A DNA stretch of 64,000 nucleotides from DASRZM01 sp035686365. Lineage in GTDB: Bacteria; Pseudomonadota; Gammaproteobacteria; Xanthomonadales; Xanthomonadaceae. The notes beneath the pieces are model-generated. The model made no database searches, was not told the origin of the DNA, and saw only the letters and a program-made list of their open reading frames with translations. Location: NCBI GenBank assembly GCA_035686365.1, contig DASRZM010000087.1:24504-88503 (forward strand), given 5' to 3'. Within the stretch, counting starts at the first letter, position 1, and each line of letters opens with the position of its first letter. This document shows positions 51,123-60,240 of the stretch, one piece after another. The position numbers and the translations under genes are program-made.

Positions 51123-51944
51123 ATGAACGGCCCCAGGCCCGTCTTCTACGTCTCCGACGGCACCGGCATCACCGCCGAGACCATCGGCCACAGCGTGCTC
51201 ACTCAGTTCGAGGACGTCGCCTTCGACACCCGTCGCATCCCGTTCGTGGACACCGCCGAGAAGGCCATCGCGGCGGCCCAGCGCATCCGCGAGGCCGGCG
51301 AGCAGGCCGATTCGCGGCCGATCGTGGTCAACACCGTGATCGACCCGCAGATCTCGGTGCTGCTGGCCCGGAGCGGGGCGCTGATGCTGGATGTGTTCGC
51401 GCCCTTCATCGGGCCGCTGGAACTGGAGCTGGGAACCCAGCGCAAGCACAGGGTCGGGCGCGCCCACGGCCTGGTCGATTCGAACGAGTACGAAGCGCGC
51501 ATGAGCGCAACCAACTACGCGCTGGCGCACGATGACGGTATCGACGTGAACTACGACGATGCCGACGTGATCCTGGTCGGCGTCTCGCGCTCGGGCAAGA
51601 CCCCCACCTGCCTGTACCTGGCGCTGCACTACGGAATCAAGGCGGGCAACTACCCGCTGACCGACAGCGACCTGGACGGCGTCGAGCTGCCCAGGCGCCT
51701 GCGCCCCCATCGCGGGAAGCTGTTCGGCCTGACCATCGACCCGGTGCGGCTGCAGCAGATCCGCCAGTCGCGGCGACCGAACAGCCGCTACGCAGACCCT
51801 GCGCAGTGCCGCGCGGAGGTGACCGCCGCCGAGACCCTGTTCCGCCAGGAAGGCGTCCCGGCGCTGAACACCACCCACACCTCGATCGAGGAGATCTCCA
51901 GCAAGATCCTGTCGGCGCTCGGGATCAACAAGCATATGTTCTGA
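51123..51944 (+). CDS. ppsR: PEP synthase regulatory protein (bifunctional kinase/phosphorylase)
   Basis: A 273-aa DUF299 protein that switches PEP synthase off by ADP-dependent phosphorylation of a Thr next to its catalytic His and on by Pi-dependent removal. N-terminal [18 protein letters not shown] and the P-loop [10 protein letters not shown] near residue 158 are diagnostic. Divergent arrangement with ppsA matches the functional link. Confidence 0.94.
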   Translation: MNGPRPVFYVSDGTGITAETIGHSVLTQFEDVAFDTRRIPFVDTAEKAIAAAQRIREAGEQADSRPIVVNTVIDPQISVLLARSGALMLDVFAPFIGPLELELGTQRKHRVGRAHGLVDSNEYEARMSATNYALAHDDGIDVNYDDADVILVGVSRSGKTPTCLYLALHYGIKAGNYPLTDSDLDGVELPRRLRPHRGKLFGLTIDPVRLQQIRQSRRPNSRYADPAQCRAEVTAAETLFRQEGVPALNTTHTSIEEISSKILSALGINKHMF

Positions 51945-51998
51945 ACGCCCGCCACGCCAGCGTTTCTTGCTTCACTCCCGGTCCGCTATAGTCCGGCC

Positions 51999-52502
51999 AT
52001 GTCCACCCTCGCCACCCGCACCAGGGTCCGCACCCGCTTCCCGAAACTCGGGCGGCTCGGATACCTGATGGCGCTGTACGGCGAGAACTTCCTGCGCCTG
52101 CAGCGCATGTTCGAACTCTCGAAACTGGAGCCGGGCCGGTACCGGTCCGCGGTGGGCGACGCACTGGACCTGCAGGTCGATGTCATCGAGCGCCACCGCT
52201 ACACGCTGGACCTGCGGCTGACCTACGAGCTGCGCGATCCGGAGACCGGCGAGCCCGATCCCTCCGCCTACGTGCGCGTGTATTTCGACTCGCGTCAGGC
52301 AGAGGCCTCGCACTGCTACCTGGGTCGCCGCTGGCAGGACGTGCTGGGCCTGCGGCCGGCGCTGCCGCGCCTGATCGGCCACCGCATGCGCATGAACAGC
52401 TTCCTGAGCAAGTGGCTCGAGTACCTGGCCGAGCAGGGGCACTCGCGTTTCACGCTGCTCCCGGCCGAGCGGGAAACCGGCACCGCCGACACGCTGCGCT
52501 GA
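51999..52502 (+). CDS. DUF1249 family protein (YqiB-like)
   Basis: A 167-aa protein matching the gammaproteobacterial DUF1249/YqiB family: YLMALYGENFLRLQRMF near residue 25 and ARVYFDSRQAEA-type segments (YVRVYFDSRQAEASHCYL) mid-protein, then a basic stretch with RMNSFLSKWLEYL. No signal peptide or membrane span. In E. coli yqiB lies near nudF and cpdA; that context is absent here. Function unknown. Confidence 0.88.
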   Translation: MSTLATRTRVRTRFPKLGRLGYLMALYGENFLRLQRMFELSKLEPGRYRSAVGDALDLQVDVIERHRYTLDLRLTYELRDPETGEPDPSAYVRVYFDSRQAEASHCYLGRRWQDVLGLRPALPRLIGHRMRMNSFLSKWLEYLAEQGHSRFTLLPAERETGTADTLR

Positions 52503-52536
52503 GACCGCGGCAGGTTTGCCGGAAGCAGAAACGCAA

Positions 52537-52561
52537 ACGGCCCGCGTGTCCGGCGGGCCGT
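52537..52561 (-). terminator. Terminator of the tRNA pair (minus strand)
   Basis: ACGGCCCGC and GCGGGCCGT form a perfect 9-bp stem with a 7-nt loop. Read on the minus strand it is followed by TTTGCGTTT, a broken T-run. It lies just beyond tRNA-Glu and also after the DUF1249 stop, so it may serve both strands. Confidence 0.6.
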
Positions 52562-52569
52562 CGTCGTCG

Positions 52570-52645
52570 TGGCGTCCCCACGGGGATTCGAACCCCGGTC
52601 GCCACCGTGAAAGGGTGGTGTCCTAGGCCTCTAGACGATGGGGAC
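52570..52645 (-). tRNA. tRNA-Glu (anticodon TTC)
   Basis: A 76-nt cloverleaf with encoded CCA. Acceptor GTCCCCA pairs with TGGGGAC, the anticodon loop reads CCTTTCAC giving TTC, and the T-arm carries GGTTCGAATCC. It lies 10 bp downstream of tRNA-Ala on the same strand. Confidence 0.97.
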
Positions 52646-52655
52646 TTTCAAGGGG

Positions 52656-52731
<76 letters not shown>

Positions 52732-52855
52732 ACGGCTGGAAAGACGCGGAAGCGTACGCATCCGTCCTGTCGGCGTCAAGCCAACGCCGGGCTCCGGGAC
52801 GTCCGGGTTCACCGCGCGTTGCATTGCCGACCGACCTCCGGCCTCGGGGACAAAG

Positions 52856-52883
52856 GGAAGCTCTGAACAGATTCAGAGCTTCC
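52856..52883. repeat. Hairpin-chain repeat, copy D (first hairpin only)
   Basis: Perfect 12-bp arms GGAAGCTCTGAA/TTCAGAGCTTCC with a CAGA loop, followed by TTGATTT. The core is the first hairpin of copies A and B. It lies 66 bp before pcm and could terminate plus-strand transcription from upstream. Confidence 0.7.
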
Positions 52884-52949
52884 TTGATTTCATGCCCCGC
52901 TGATCGGCACCGGCGTATCGTTCGCCCGATGGACGAAGGAGGGCAGGCC

Positions 52950-53603
52950 ATGGGCGGGCCCGACTACCGGATTCCCCGTGAGCGCATGGTCGAACGGCAG
53001 CTCGCTGCGCGCGACATTGACGACGAGCGCGTGCTCGAGGCGATGCGGACCGTGCCACGCGAAAGCTTCGTGCCCACGTCCTACCAGTCCTCGGCGTACG
53101 ACGACTCGCCGTTGCCGATCGGCCACGGCCAGACGATCTCCCAGCCCTACATTGTCGCGCTGATGATCCAGGCGCTGAAGCCCCGGCCGCAGGACCGGGT
53201 ACTGGAGATCGGCGGCGGCTCGGGCTACGCGGCCGCTGTGCTGGGTCGCGTCGTGGACCGCGTCTACACGGTGGAGCGGATCGACGCGCTGTGCGAGCGG
53301 GCCCGCGCCGTGGTGGCCGAACTCGGGTACGACAATGTCGAGATGATCTGCGGCGACGGCACACTGGGGTGGCCCGCAGCGGCGCCCTACGACGGCATCG
53401 TGGTCGCCGCCGGGGGCCCGGACGTACCCCGGTCGCTGAAGGCCCAGCTCGCCCCCGGGGGCCGCCTGGTGATCCCGATCGGCCGCGACCCGGGTTGGCA
53501 GACCCTGGTGCGCGTCACCCGCCGCGGCGAGGATGAATTCGCGACCGAGGACATTGCCGATGTGCGCTTCGTGCCGCTGATCGGCGAGGAAGGCTGGCGG
53601 TGA
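52950..53603 (+). CDS. pcm: Protein-L-isoaspartate O-methyltransferase
   Basis: A 217-aa SAM-dependent repair enzyme for isoaspartyl residues in aged proteins. Motifs: VPRESFVP near residue 36, the conserved GHGQTISQPYIVALM, the SAM site VLEIGGGSGYAAAVL (one Gly where most have Thr) and GGRLVIPIGRD. ATG 52950 is chosen because GAAGGAGGG lies 6-14 nt upstream; ATG 52929 is an alternative. In E. coli pcm follows surE; here it stands alone after the tRNA genes. Confidence 0.93.
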   Translation: MGGPDYRIPRERMVERQLAARDIDDERVLEAMRTVPRESFVPTSYQSSAYDDSPLPIGHGQTISQPYIVALMIQALKPRPQDRVLEIGGGSGYAAAVLGRVVDRVYTVERIDALCERARAVVAELGYDNVEMICGDGTLGWPAAAPYDGIVVAAGGPDVPRSLKAQLAPGGRLVIPIGRDPGWQTLVRVTRRGEDEFATEDIADVRFVPLIGEEGWR

Positions 53604-53707
53604 GAGTCGACGGGCGACCGTGAGCCGCCGCCTCGCTCCCTGATGCGGACATCCGGATCGCACTTGCGCCATCATGGACCGGACCCCCGGTTCCGTGATC
53701 GGCCATC

Positions 53708-56437
53708 ATGATCGATCCCGCCCACCCGCCACCGGCCACCGACTGGCACGCCCTGGACGCCGAGCGTGCACTGGCCGCACTCGATGCCCGGGCCACGGGG
53801 CTGGACGAATCCGAGGTCGCGGAGCGGCTCGAGCGATTCGGACCCAATGCATTGCCCGCCGCGCCGCCGCGCAGCCTGCTGCGGCGGCTGGGCGACCAGT
53901 TCCACAACCTGCTGATCTACGTGCTGCTGGGTGCTGCGGTGCTGGCGACGGCGATCGGACACATCCTGGATGCGCTGGTCGTGCTCGGTGTGGTGCTGGT
54001 CAACGCGGCCATCGGCCTGGTGCAGGAGGGGCGGGCGGAGCGCGCCCTGGATGCGATCCGGAAACTGATGGACCCGCAGACCTCGGTGCTGCGCAACGGC
54101 AGGCGCGTGCGCCTCCGGGCCGACCGGCTGGTCCCCGGCGACATCGTGCTGCTGGAGGCCGGCGACCGGGTCCCGGCCGACCTGCGCCTGATCCAGGCGC
54201 TCGGCCTGCGCGTGGAGGAGGCCGCACTCACCGGCGAGTCGATCCCGGTCGACAAGCAGGCCGGAGCGGTGGCCGCGGACGCGGCGCTGGGCGAGCGTGG
54301 ATCGATGGCGTATTCGGGCACCCTGGTCGTGGCGGGGCACGGTCGCGGCGTCGTCGCCGCCACCGGGTCGGCCAGCGAGCTGGGGCGCATCGGAAACCTG
54401 CTGGGTTCGGTGCAGATGCTGCGCACGCCGCTGCTGCGAAAGATGGATGCATTCTCGCGCCGTATCACCGGCGCCATCCTGGTGGCCGGCATCGGACTGC
54501 TCGCCTACGCGGTGCTGGTGACCGGTCGCCGCTGGGACGAGGCGTTCATGATCGTGGTCGGCTTCGCCGTTGCTGCGATCCCCGAGGGCCTGCCGGCGGT
54601 GATGACGATCACCCTGGCCGTCGGCGTACAGCGGATGGCTGCGCGGCACGCGGTCATCCGCAACCTGCCGGCGGTGGAGACGCTCGGCTCGGTGTCGGTG
54701 ATCTGCTCGGACAAGACCGGCACGCTCACGCGCAACGAAATGATGGTGGTCGCGATCGACGCCGGCGACGGCAGCATCGATGTCCAGGGCGAGGGCTACC
54801 GGCCGAGCGGAAGGCTGCTCACGGGCGCGACGGAACTGGATTCGGCGGCACTGCAGGCACTGGCCGCGCTGGCCCGCGCCGCGTGCCTGTGCAACGACGC
54901 CGAACTGGACCTGGACGAGGGACACGTGCAGATCCACGGCGACCCGATGGAAGCGGCACTGCTGGCGTTGGCCGGGAAGCTCGGCCATCCGCACGAACGG
55001 GTCCGCGCCGCGAATCCGCGCATCGATGCGGTGCCCTTCGACGCCCGCCACCGCTACATGGCGACGCTGAACCGCACCCCCGACGGAAGCTGCCTGGCCA
55101 TGCTCAAGGGCGCGCCGGAACAGGTCCTGCAGATGTGTCGACGGCAGCACGCACCGGCGGCTGCCAGGTTCGACCCCGCCGACTGGCAACGCCGCGCCGA
55201 AACGCTGGCCGCACGCGGGTTGCGGGTCCTGGCGCTGGCCGAACGCCATCTTCCCGATCCGTCGGGCAGCTTCGGCGCCACGGTCTCCGCGGGCGGATTC
55301 ACGCTGCTGGGCCTGGTCGGCCTGATCGATCCGCCGCGGGGCGAAGCGCGAGAGGCGGTGGCCGAATGCCGCAGCGCCGGCATCGAGGTGAAGATGATCA
55401 CCGGCGACCACGCCGGCACCGCAGCGGCGATCGCCCGTGAACTGGGCATGCACCGCGAGCCCACGGTCGTGGTCGGCGCCGAACTCGATGCCATGGATGC
55501 CGAGGCGCTGTTGCTCGTCGCCCGCACGGCGAGCGTGTTCGCGCGGACCAGCCCGGAGCACAAGCTGCGACTGGTCCAGGCCCTGCAGGAGGATGGCCGG
55601 GTGGTGGCGATGACCGGAGACGGCGTCAACGATGCGCCCGCGCTCAAGCGTGCGGACGTGGGCGTCGCCATGGGGCAGGGCGGGACCGAGGCGGCCAAGG
55701 CCGCCGCCGAGATGGTGCTCACCGACGACAACTTCGCGACCATTGTCGCCGCTGTACGCGAGGGCCGGACCGTCTATGACAACCTGACCAAGGTCATCGC
55801 CTGGACGCTGCCGACCAACGGCGGCGAAGCCCTGGTCATCCTGATCGCCGTGGTGCTTGGCCTGACCCTGCCGGTGACGCCAGTGCAGATCCTCTGGGTC
55901 AACATGGTCACGGCAGTCGCGTTGGGCCTGACACTGGCATTCGAGCCGACCGAGCCCGGCGTCATGCGGCGCCCGCCACGCCCGGCCGGCGAGTCGTTGT
56001 TGCAGGCCCGCCTGCTGTGGCGTATCGGATTCGTCTCGGTGCTGTTCGTGACGGCCATCTTCTCGATGTTCCACTGGGCCCAGGTCCGCCAGCTGCCGAT
56101 AGAGGCCGCGCGCACGATGGTCGTGAACACCCTGGTCGTACTGGAGATCTTCTACCTGTTCAGCGTCCGCTACGTGCACGGGGCGTCGATCACCTGGCGC
56201 GGCGTTCTCGGAACGCCTGCGGTGCTGCTGGGCGTGGCCACGGTCACGGCGCTGCAGTTCGCGTTCACCTACGTTCCGATCATGCAGACGCTGTTCGGAA
56301 CGCGCGGATTGTCGTTCACCGACGGGATCGCCATCGTGGGATGCGGCGTGGCAATGCTGCTGGTCGTCGAAGCGGAGAAGTGGCTGCTCGACCGGCTGCC
56401 ACGTTCGCGAACGACGGCGGCGGGGCAGGGACCGTGA
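53708..56437 (+). CDS. Type II P-type ATPase, probable cation pump
   Basis: A 909-aa HAD-type cation ATPase. N-terminal cation ATPase domain, four TM helices, phosphorylation motif CSDKTGTLTRNE with Asp near 335, hinge TGDGVNDAPALK near 640 and six more C-terminal helices. The TM4 motif IPEGLPAVMTITLA matches Ca2+ (SERCA/PMR1-like) and some Na+/K+ pumps rather than heavy-metal pumps; no CPC motif. Calcium or another divalent ion is the best guess. The stop overlaps the next gene's GTG, coupling it to a ferric-reductase-like protein. Confidence 0.9.
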   Translation: MIDPAHPPPATDWHALDAERALAALDARATGLDESEVAERLERFGPNALPAAPPRSLLRRLGDQFHNLLIYVLLGAAVLATAIGHILDALVVLGVVLVNAAIGLVQEGRAERALDAIRKLMDPQTSVLRNGRRVRLRADRLVPGDIVLLEAGDRVPADLRLIQALGLRVEEAALTGESIPVDKQAGAVAADAALGERGSMAYSGTLVVAGHGRGVVAATGSASELGRIGNLLGSVQMLRTPLLRKMDAFSRRITGAILVAGIGLLAYAVLVTGRRWDEAFMIVVGFAVAAIPEGLPAVMTITLAVGVQRMAARHAVIRNLPAVETLGSVSVICSDKTGTLTRNEMMVVAIDAGDGSIDVQGEGYRPSGRLLTGATELDSAALQALAALARAACLCNDAELDLDEGHVQIHGDPMEAALLALAGKLGHPHERVRAANPRIDAVPFDARHRYMATLNRTPDGSCLAMLKGAPEQVLQMCRRQHAPAAARFDPADWQRRAETLAARGLRVLALAERHLPDPSGSFGATVSAGGFTLLGLVGLIDPPRGEAREAVAECRSAGIEVKMITGDHAGTAAAIARELGMHREPTVVVGAELDAMDAEALLLVARTASVFARTSPEHKLRLVQALQEDGRVVAMTGDGVNDAPALKRADVGVAMGQGGTEAAKAAAEMVLTDDNFATIVAAVREGRTVYDNLTKVIAWTLPTNGGEALVILIAVVLGLTLPVTPVQILWVNMVTAVALGLTLAFEPTEPGVMRRPPRPAGESLLQARLLWRIGFVSVLFVTAIFSMFHWAQVRQLPIEAARTMVVNTLVVLEIFYLFSVRYVHGASITWRGVLGTPAVLLGVATVTALQFAFTYVPIMQTLFGTRGLSFTDGIAIVGCGVAMLLVVEAEKWLLDRLPRSRTTAAGQGP

Positions 56438-57759
56438 CCGGGCGGCACCGGTGGGGGATGGCGTGGTGGCTGGGGGTCTATCTGGCGCTGGTCATTGCTC
56501 CGCTCGCGGTCCTGATGATCGGAGGGCGGCCCGCCGCCGGCGGACTCGGCTGGGATTTCGCGATGGCGCTGGGCTATGCCGGCATCGCGATGACGGGGAT
56601 CCAGTTCGCGCTGACCGCCCGGTTCCGCCACGCCACGGCACCCTTCGGCATCGACATCGTCTATTACTTCCACCGCTGGCTGGCGGTGCTGGCGTTCGTG
56701 CTCATCGGCGTACACGTTGCGGTGCTCTCGCTCGCGTACCCGGCGGCGATGGGCCCGCTGGATCCACGCAACGCACCCTGGCCGATGACCGCCGGGCGCG
56801 CTGCCTTCGTCCTGTTCGGCATCGTCGTGGTCACCTCGTTGTGGCGCCGGCAGCTGCGGATCGCCTACGACGGCTGGCGCCGTATCCATGCGGCACTGAC
56901 GACCCTGGCGCTGGTGCTGGCCATCGGCCACGTCGCAGGCAGCGGTCACTACCTGGACACGCCGGTCAAGCGCGTGCTGTGGGTCGCGCTGGCCGGCTTC
57001 TGGCTGCTGCTCGTCGTGAACGTTAGGCTGGTGCGCCCGTTCCGCATGCTGCGGCGACCCTGGCAAGTGCGCACGGTGCGCAGGGAACCCGGGCGCAGCT
57101 GGACGCTGGAGATCGAACCGGTCGGCCACGCCGGCCTCAGGTTCGCCCCCGGCCAGTTCGCGTGGCTGAGCCTGCGGGCTTCTCCGTTCGCGTTGCGCGA
57201 GCATCCGTTCTCGATCGCCTCGAGCCCGCTGCGCACCGATGCACTCGAGTTCACGATCAAGGAACTGGGCGATTTCACGCGCACCATCGGCACCATACGG
57301 CCGGGCGAGCCGGCATGGATCGATGGGCCGTTCGGGGCATTCACCACCGACCGGCACCCGCGCGCGCCAGGCCTGGTCTTCATCGCCGGCGGCGTCGGCG
57401 TCGCGCCGATCATGAGCATGCTGCGCACCTTCGCCGCCCGTGGCGAACGCCGGCCGCTGCGGCTGTTCTACGGAAACCGGCGCTGGGAACGGGTCGTGTT
57501 CCGCGAGGAGCTCGCGGAACTGGCGCAGCGGCTCGACCTGGCGCTGGTCCACATTCTGGGCGAGCCGCCCGCCGACTGGGCAGGGGAGAGCGGTCTGCTC
57601 ACGCGCGGACTGCTCGACCGTCACCTGCCGGACGCGCGCGCCGAGCTGGAGTACTTCGTGTGCGGGCCCGACCCGATGATCCGGGTCGCCGAACGGTCGC
57701 TGGTGGAGCTGGGCGTACCGCTGCGCCGGATCCACTCCGAGATCTTCCAGCTCGCCTAG
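56434..57759 (+). CDS. Ferric-reductase-like transmembrane flavoprotein (FNR type)
   Basis: A 441-aa membrane oxidoreductase. The N-terminal half has about six helices with His residues placed for b haems (FHRWLAVLAFVLIGVHVAVL and IHAALTTLALVLAIGHVAG). The C-terminal half is a ferredoxin reductase: FAD site REHPFSIASSP near 253, NAD(P)H site IAGGVGVAPIMSML and CGPDPM near the end. It would carry electrons from NAD(P)H across the membrane. GTG start in a GTGA overlap with the ATPase gene. Acceptor (metal, oxygen or the cytochrome encoded next) unknown. Confidence 0.87.
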   Translation: MTGRHRWGMAWWLGVYLALVIAPLAVLMIGGRPAAGGLGWDFAMALGYAGIAMTGIQFALTARFRHATAPFGIDIVYYFHRWLAVLAFVLIGVHVAVLSLAYPAAMGPLDPRNAPWPMTAGRAAFVLFGIVVVTSLWRRQLRIAYDGWRRIHAALTTLALVLAIGHVAGSGHYLDTPVKRVLWVALAGFWLLLVVNVRLVRPFRMLRRPWQVRTVRREPGRSWTLEIEPVGHAGLRFAPGQFAWLSLRASPFALREHPFSIASSPLRTDALEFTIKELGDFTRTIGTIRPGEPAWIDGPFGAFTTDRHPRAPGLVFIAGGVGVAPIMSMLRTFAARGERRPLRLFYGNRRWERVVFREELAELAQRLDLALVHILGEPPADWAGESGLLTRGLLDRHLPDARAELEYFVCGPDPMIRVAERSLVELGVPLRRIHSEIFQLA

Positions 57760-57768
57760 GACACGGCC

Positions 57769-58194
57769 ATGCGCGAACGGTGGGTGAAATTGCTGGTGCT
57801 GCTGACCGCTGCGTCCGTGCTGGGCTTCGCGACGTTGTTCACCATCGTTCAGAACGGCTGGCCTGGTGCCGGCCCGTCGCAGTCGCCCGGACCGAAGCCT
57901 GCCCGGGTACAGCAGGCTCCGCTGGACGCAACGCGCATTGCGCGCGGCCGCGAACTGATCCAATCCCGGGGCTGCCTTCGCTGCCATGCCGTCGGTGGCA
58001 TCGGAAACCCGCGCAGCCCCCTGGATCGGGCCGCCGCCCGCCGCGACGCGGCCGCACTGCGCGAGTGGACGCTGGCCACCGGCGAGGCCGCCGACGCGCT
58101 TCCGGCACGGGCACGTGCTGTCAAGCAGGACTACCGGGACCTGCCGCACGAAGACCTGGACGCACTGATCGCATATCTGCAGGACCTGGACTGA
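57769..58194 (+). CDS. Membrane-anchored monohaem cytochrome c
   Basis: A 141-aa protein: N-terminal TM anchor at about 8-28, a Pro-rich linker, then one haem site CLRCH (69-73). Apart from the start there is no Met anywhere, so the usual distal Met ligand is missing; His or Lys would have to replace it, or the haem is five-coordinate. It is encoded 9 bp after the ferric-reductase-like gene and is its plausible electron acceptor. Confidence 0.85.
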   Translation: MRERWVKLLVLLTAASVLGFATLFTIVQNGWPGAGPSQSPGPKPARVQQAPLDATRIARGRELIQSRGCLRCHAVGGIGNPRSPLDRAAARRDAAALREWTLATGEAADALPARARAVKQDYRDLPHEDLDALIAYLQDLD

Positions 58195-58563
58195 CTGCCC
58201 AGGCTTTCCAGCGCGTGCCAGCGGGACGGCAGGCGAGAGGGCATCGGGCGGTCGGAGGGCTTCGGGTCCCACCCCTGCATCCCTGAAAGTTACATAATAT
58301 ACATTATGCGCACTTATGTTCAGGCATCAATGGACCCGTATCCCAAGCCCTCAACCGAAGCAGCAGCCGCTCGCCCGCGCTCGAAGCACTTGACCAGGAC
58401 GCGGCCGGGCCTGCGCGTCCAGGTCGAACACTAAAGCGTCCAGGCTGGAATCCCGCGCGCCGCATCAGCGAGCCTTGCCATGGCTACAAGATCCTGGTGG
58501 AGGCCGGCAGCGCTCGCACCCTTGCCCTTCGCAAGGAGAAGGCGATCGGCACCGCCACCATCG
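58195..58563. other. Gene-free region carrying dif
   Basis: A 369-bp gap between convergent genes. It holds the dif-like site described separately. A 41-codon open frame starts at the ATG inside the dif arm but has no ribosome site; nothing else is recognised. Confidence 0.6.
58287..58314 (-). other. dif: Probable chromosome dimer resolution site dif
   Basis: Read on the minus strand: XerC-side arm AGTGCGCATAA, centre TGTATA, XerD-side arm TTATGTAACTT. By memory of the E. coli site, the XerC arm matches except its first base, the centre is identical and the XerD arm matches at about 7-8 of 11 bases. GGGNAGGG motifs, the E. coli FtsK-orienting sequence, point towards it: GGGCAGGG at 55673, 56423 and 57578 on the left, and the complement at 59801 and 60380 on the right. 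Confidence 0.88.
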
Positions 58564-59691
58564 CTACTCCAGCGGAATCGAGACCTCGAACGTCGTCCCT
58601 GCGGTTTCGCTGGACGACGCTTCGAGCGTGCCGCCGTGGGCGAGAGCGATCTCGTGGGCCACGAACAGGCCCAGACCCATGCTGCCGGTCGGGCGTGCGT
58701 CGCCGGGCCCGGCGGCGAGCTGGACCAGCGGCTTGAAGATTTCGCGCAGCGAGGATTCGGAAATGACGGGCCCCCGGTTGTTGACCTGCACGTGCGCCGA
58801 GGCGCCATCGCGCCGGGCGGTGACGAGGACGGGCTCGCCCTTGGCGCCGTACTGCGCAGCGTTGAGCAACAGGTTGACCAGCAGCTGGTGCATGCGTACC
58901 GGGTCGAATGCGCCGTGCAGGTCCGCCGTCGTATCGAGCTCGAACGTCGTTTCCGGATACGTCGCCCGGGCGTCCGCGACGGCCAATTCGCAGGCCTCGG
59001 CCACGTCGCCGCCCACGGGTGACATGGGCATTCCGCCGCCGAGCTGGGTGCGGGTGTAGCCCAGCAGATCGTCGACCATCGCGCTCATCAGTCGCGCACT
59101 GCGCCCGACCCTCGCGCCGAGTTTCTGCGTTTTCTGCTGGCCCGGGTCGGATCTGATCAGGAGGTCGCCGGCCAGCGCCATGCTCGCCAGCGGACCCCGC
59201 AGGTCGTGTCCGAGCACGGCGAGGAACAGGTCCTGCGTGTGGTCGGCGCGTTGCGAGAAGGCGATGATCGACTCGGCCAGCGCCTGGTCGATGGCCTCGT
59301 TGAAGCGGATCATTTCCCCGATGGTGCGCGCGCCGAGCGTATCGACCTGCGGCAGCCACAGGCGCAGTACCGTGGCCCGCAGCGCGCGGAACTCGGAACT
59401 CAGTTGAAGCAGCGAGAACTGGCTCGCGTGGCGCGCTGCGCCATGGGTCGTCGCGGCCGTGTGTGCATTGCCGCCGTCGTCGGTCGCGCTGTCGCGCGAC
59501 TTCTCGTACTGCTCGTCGGTGTCCTGCGACGTTTCGATGTCGAGGGCGATCGCCTGCAGCATTTCGCGTGCGTGATCGCGCAACGCGGCGCGCGACATCG
59601 CTTCCGCCGCCGGTCCATGCTGGCTGGCGAACGCATCCCATTCGGAAAGGATGGCGTCCATGTGCCGGGTGATGAACGAGGAAAGCTTCAT
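58564..59691 (-). CDS. Sensor histidine kinase with RsbRD-type N-terminal domain
   Basis: A 375-aa cytoplasmic histidine kinase. Residues 1-140 form a helical RsbRD_N-like sensor (FITRHMDAILSEWDAF). The phosphoacceptor is His162 in AVLGHDLRGPL, the N-box is LLVNLLLNAAQYG, and the ATP lid has GSMGLGLFVAHEIALAHGG. No transmembrane segment, so it senses an internal or phosphotransfer signal. No response regulator adjoins it. Start ATG 59691 begins the RsbRD domain; upstream sequence is a decayed transposase, so its original promoter may have been displaced. Confidence 0.88.
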   Translation of the reverse strand: MKLSSFITRHMDAILSEWDAFASQHGPAAEAMSRAALRDHAREMLQAIALDIETSQDTDEQYEKSRDSATDDGGNAHTAATTHGAARHASQFSLLQLSSEFRALRATVLRLWLPQVDTLGARTIGEMIRFNEAIDQALAESIIAFSQRADHTQDLFLAVLGHDLRGPLASMALAGDLLIRSDPGQQKTQKLGARVGRSARLMSAMVDDLLGYTRTQLGGGMPMSPVGGDVAEACELAVADARATYPETTFELDTTADLHGAFDPVRMHQLLVNLLLNAAQYGAKGEPVLVTARRDGASAHVQVNNRGPVISESSLREIFKPLVQLAAGPGDARPTGSMGLGLFVAHEIALAHGGTLEASSSETAGTTFEVSIPLE

Positions 59692-59768
59692 GTGGACGTA
59701 ACCGGTCTTCCCCGGATGGACCAGCTCGGCAGCATAACAGTCGCACCGGGATGTGGGCGGTCCGGACC

Positions 59769-59885
59769 GGCGCCGGCTCGTCCCACCGCAGCAGCGCCTG
59801 CCCTGCCCGCTCCGCCACAGCCCCTCGCAGTTTGGCGTGCGGCGCGAACACGCCGTGATAGCTCCGTCCCCTTTTCTTCTCATTG
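59769..59885 (-). pseudogene. IS91-family transposase tail, remnant 1
   Basis: On the minus strand it encodes YHGVFAPHAKLRGAVAER, the conserved end of the Y2-type putative transposase of IS91-like elements, with no upstream domain. The 91 bp at 59769-59859 closely repeat 60348-60439. It is a fragment only, without start or catalytic tyrosines. Confidence 0.65.
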
Positions 59886-60056
59886 ACTTGTCCGGCCAAT
59901 CGCATATAAATGCAGAGAACCGCTGTTCCGTTGAGGAGGATGCCTGGTGGACACACCGCGCCTCACGGGTCCGCCTCAAGCTGTCCTGCTTCGCCCCGAC
60001 GGGGTGAAACCGCGCACCACGATCACAGACCAAACGATTTCAAAGGAGATGTCGAC

Positions 60057-60227
60057 ATGAAACTCTCTGCGCCCAAGGTCATCACTTGGTGGATAGCCAT
60101 TGCCCTTGGTGCCCTCGGGCTTATTGGTTATCTCGCTATCGTGCCCGCTCTTGGCGCCTACGCATTCTGGCTCGTCACAGCCGGGCTTGTCCTGTTGATG
60201 TTGGCCACGCTCCTCAAGGACCTCTAG
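60057..60227 (+). CDS. 56-aa hydrophobic membrane microprotein
   Basis: A small protein starting MKLSAPKVITWW with two hydrophobic helices at about 10-30 and 36-54, ending LLKDL. AAGGAG at 60042-60047 is ideally spaced from the ATG, and a terminator follows at 60241, so it looks like a complete one-gene unit. Base composition is less GC-rich than neighbours. Similar short two-helix proteins with a MKLxAPK start occur across unrelated bacteria; function unknown. It lies between two transposase remnants, which suggests transfer. Confidence 0.7.
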   Translation: MKLSAPKVITWWIAIALGALGLIGYLAIVPALGAYAFWLVTAGLVLLMLATLLKDL

Positions 60228-60240
60228 CCTGTATCGCAAG

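Noticed and set aside
58306..58434. A 41-codon ORF starting inside the dif arm
   Set aside because: It has no ribosome-binding site, its start is explained by the dif sequence and the product resembles nothing I know.
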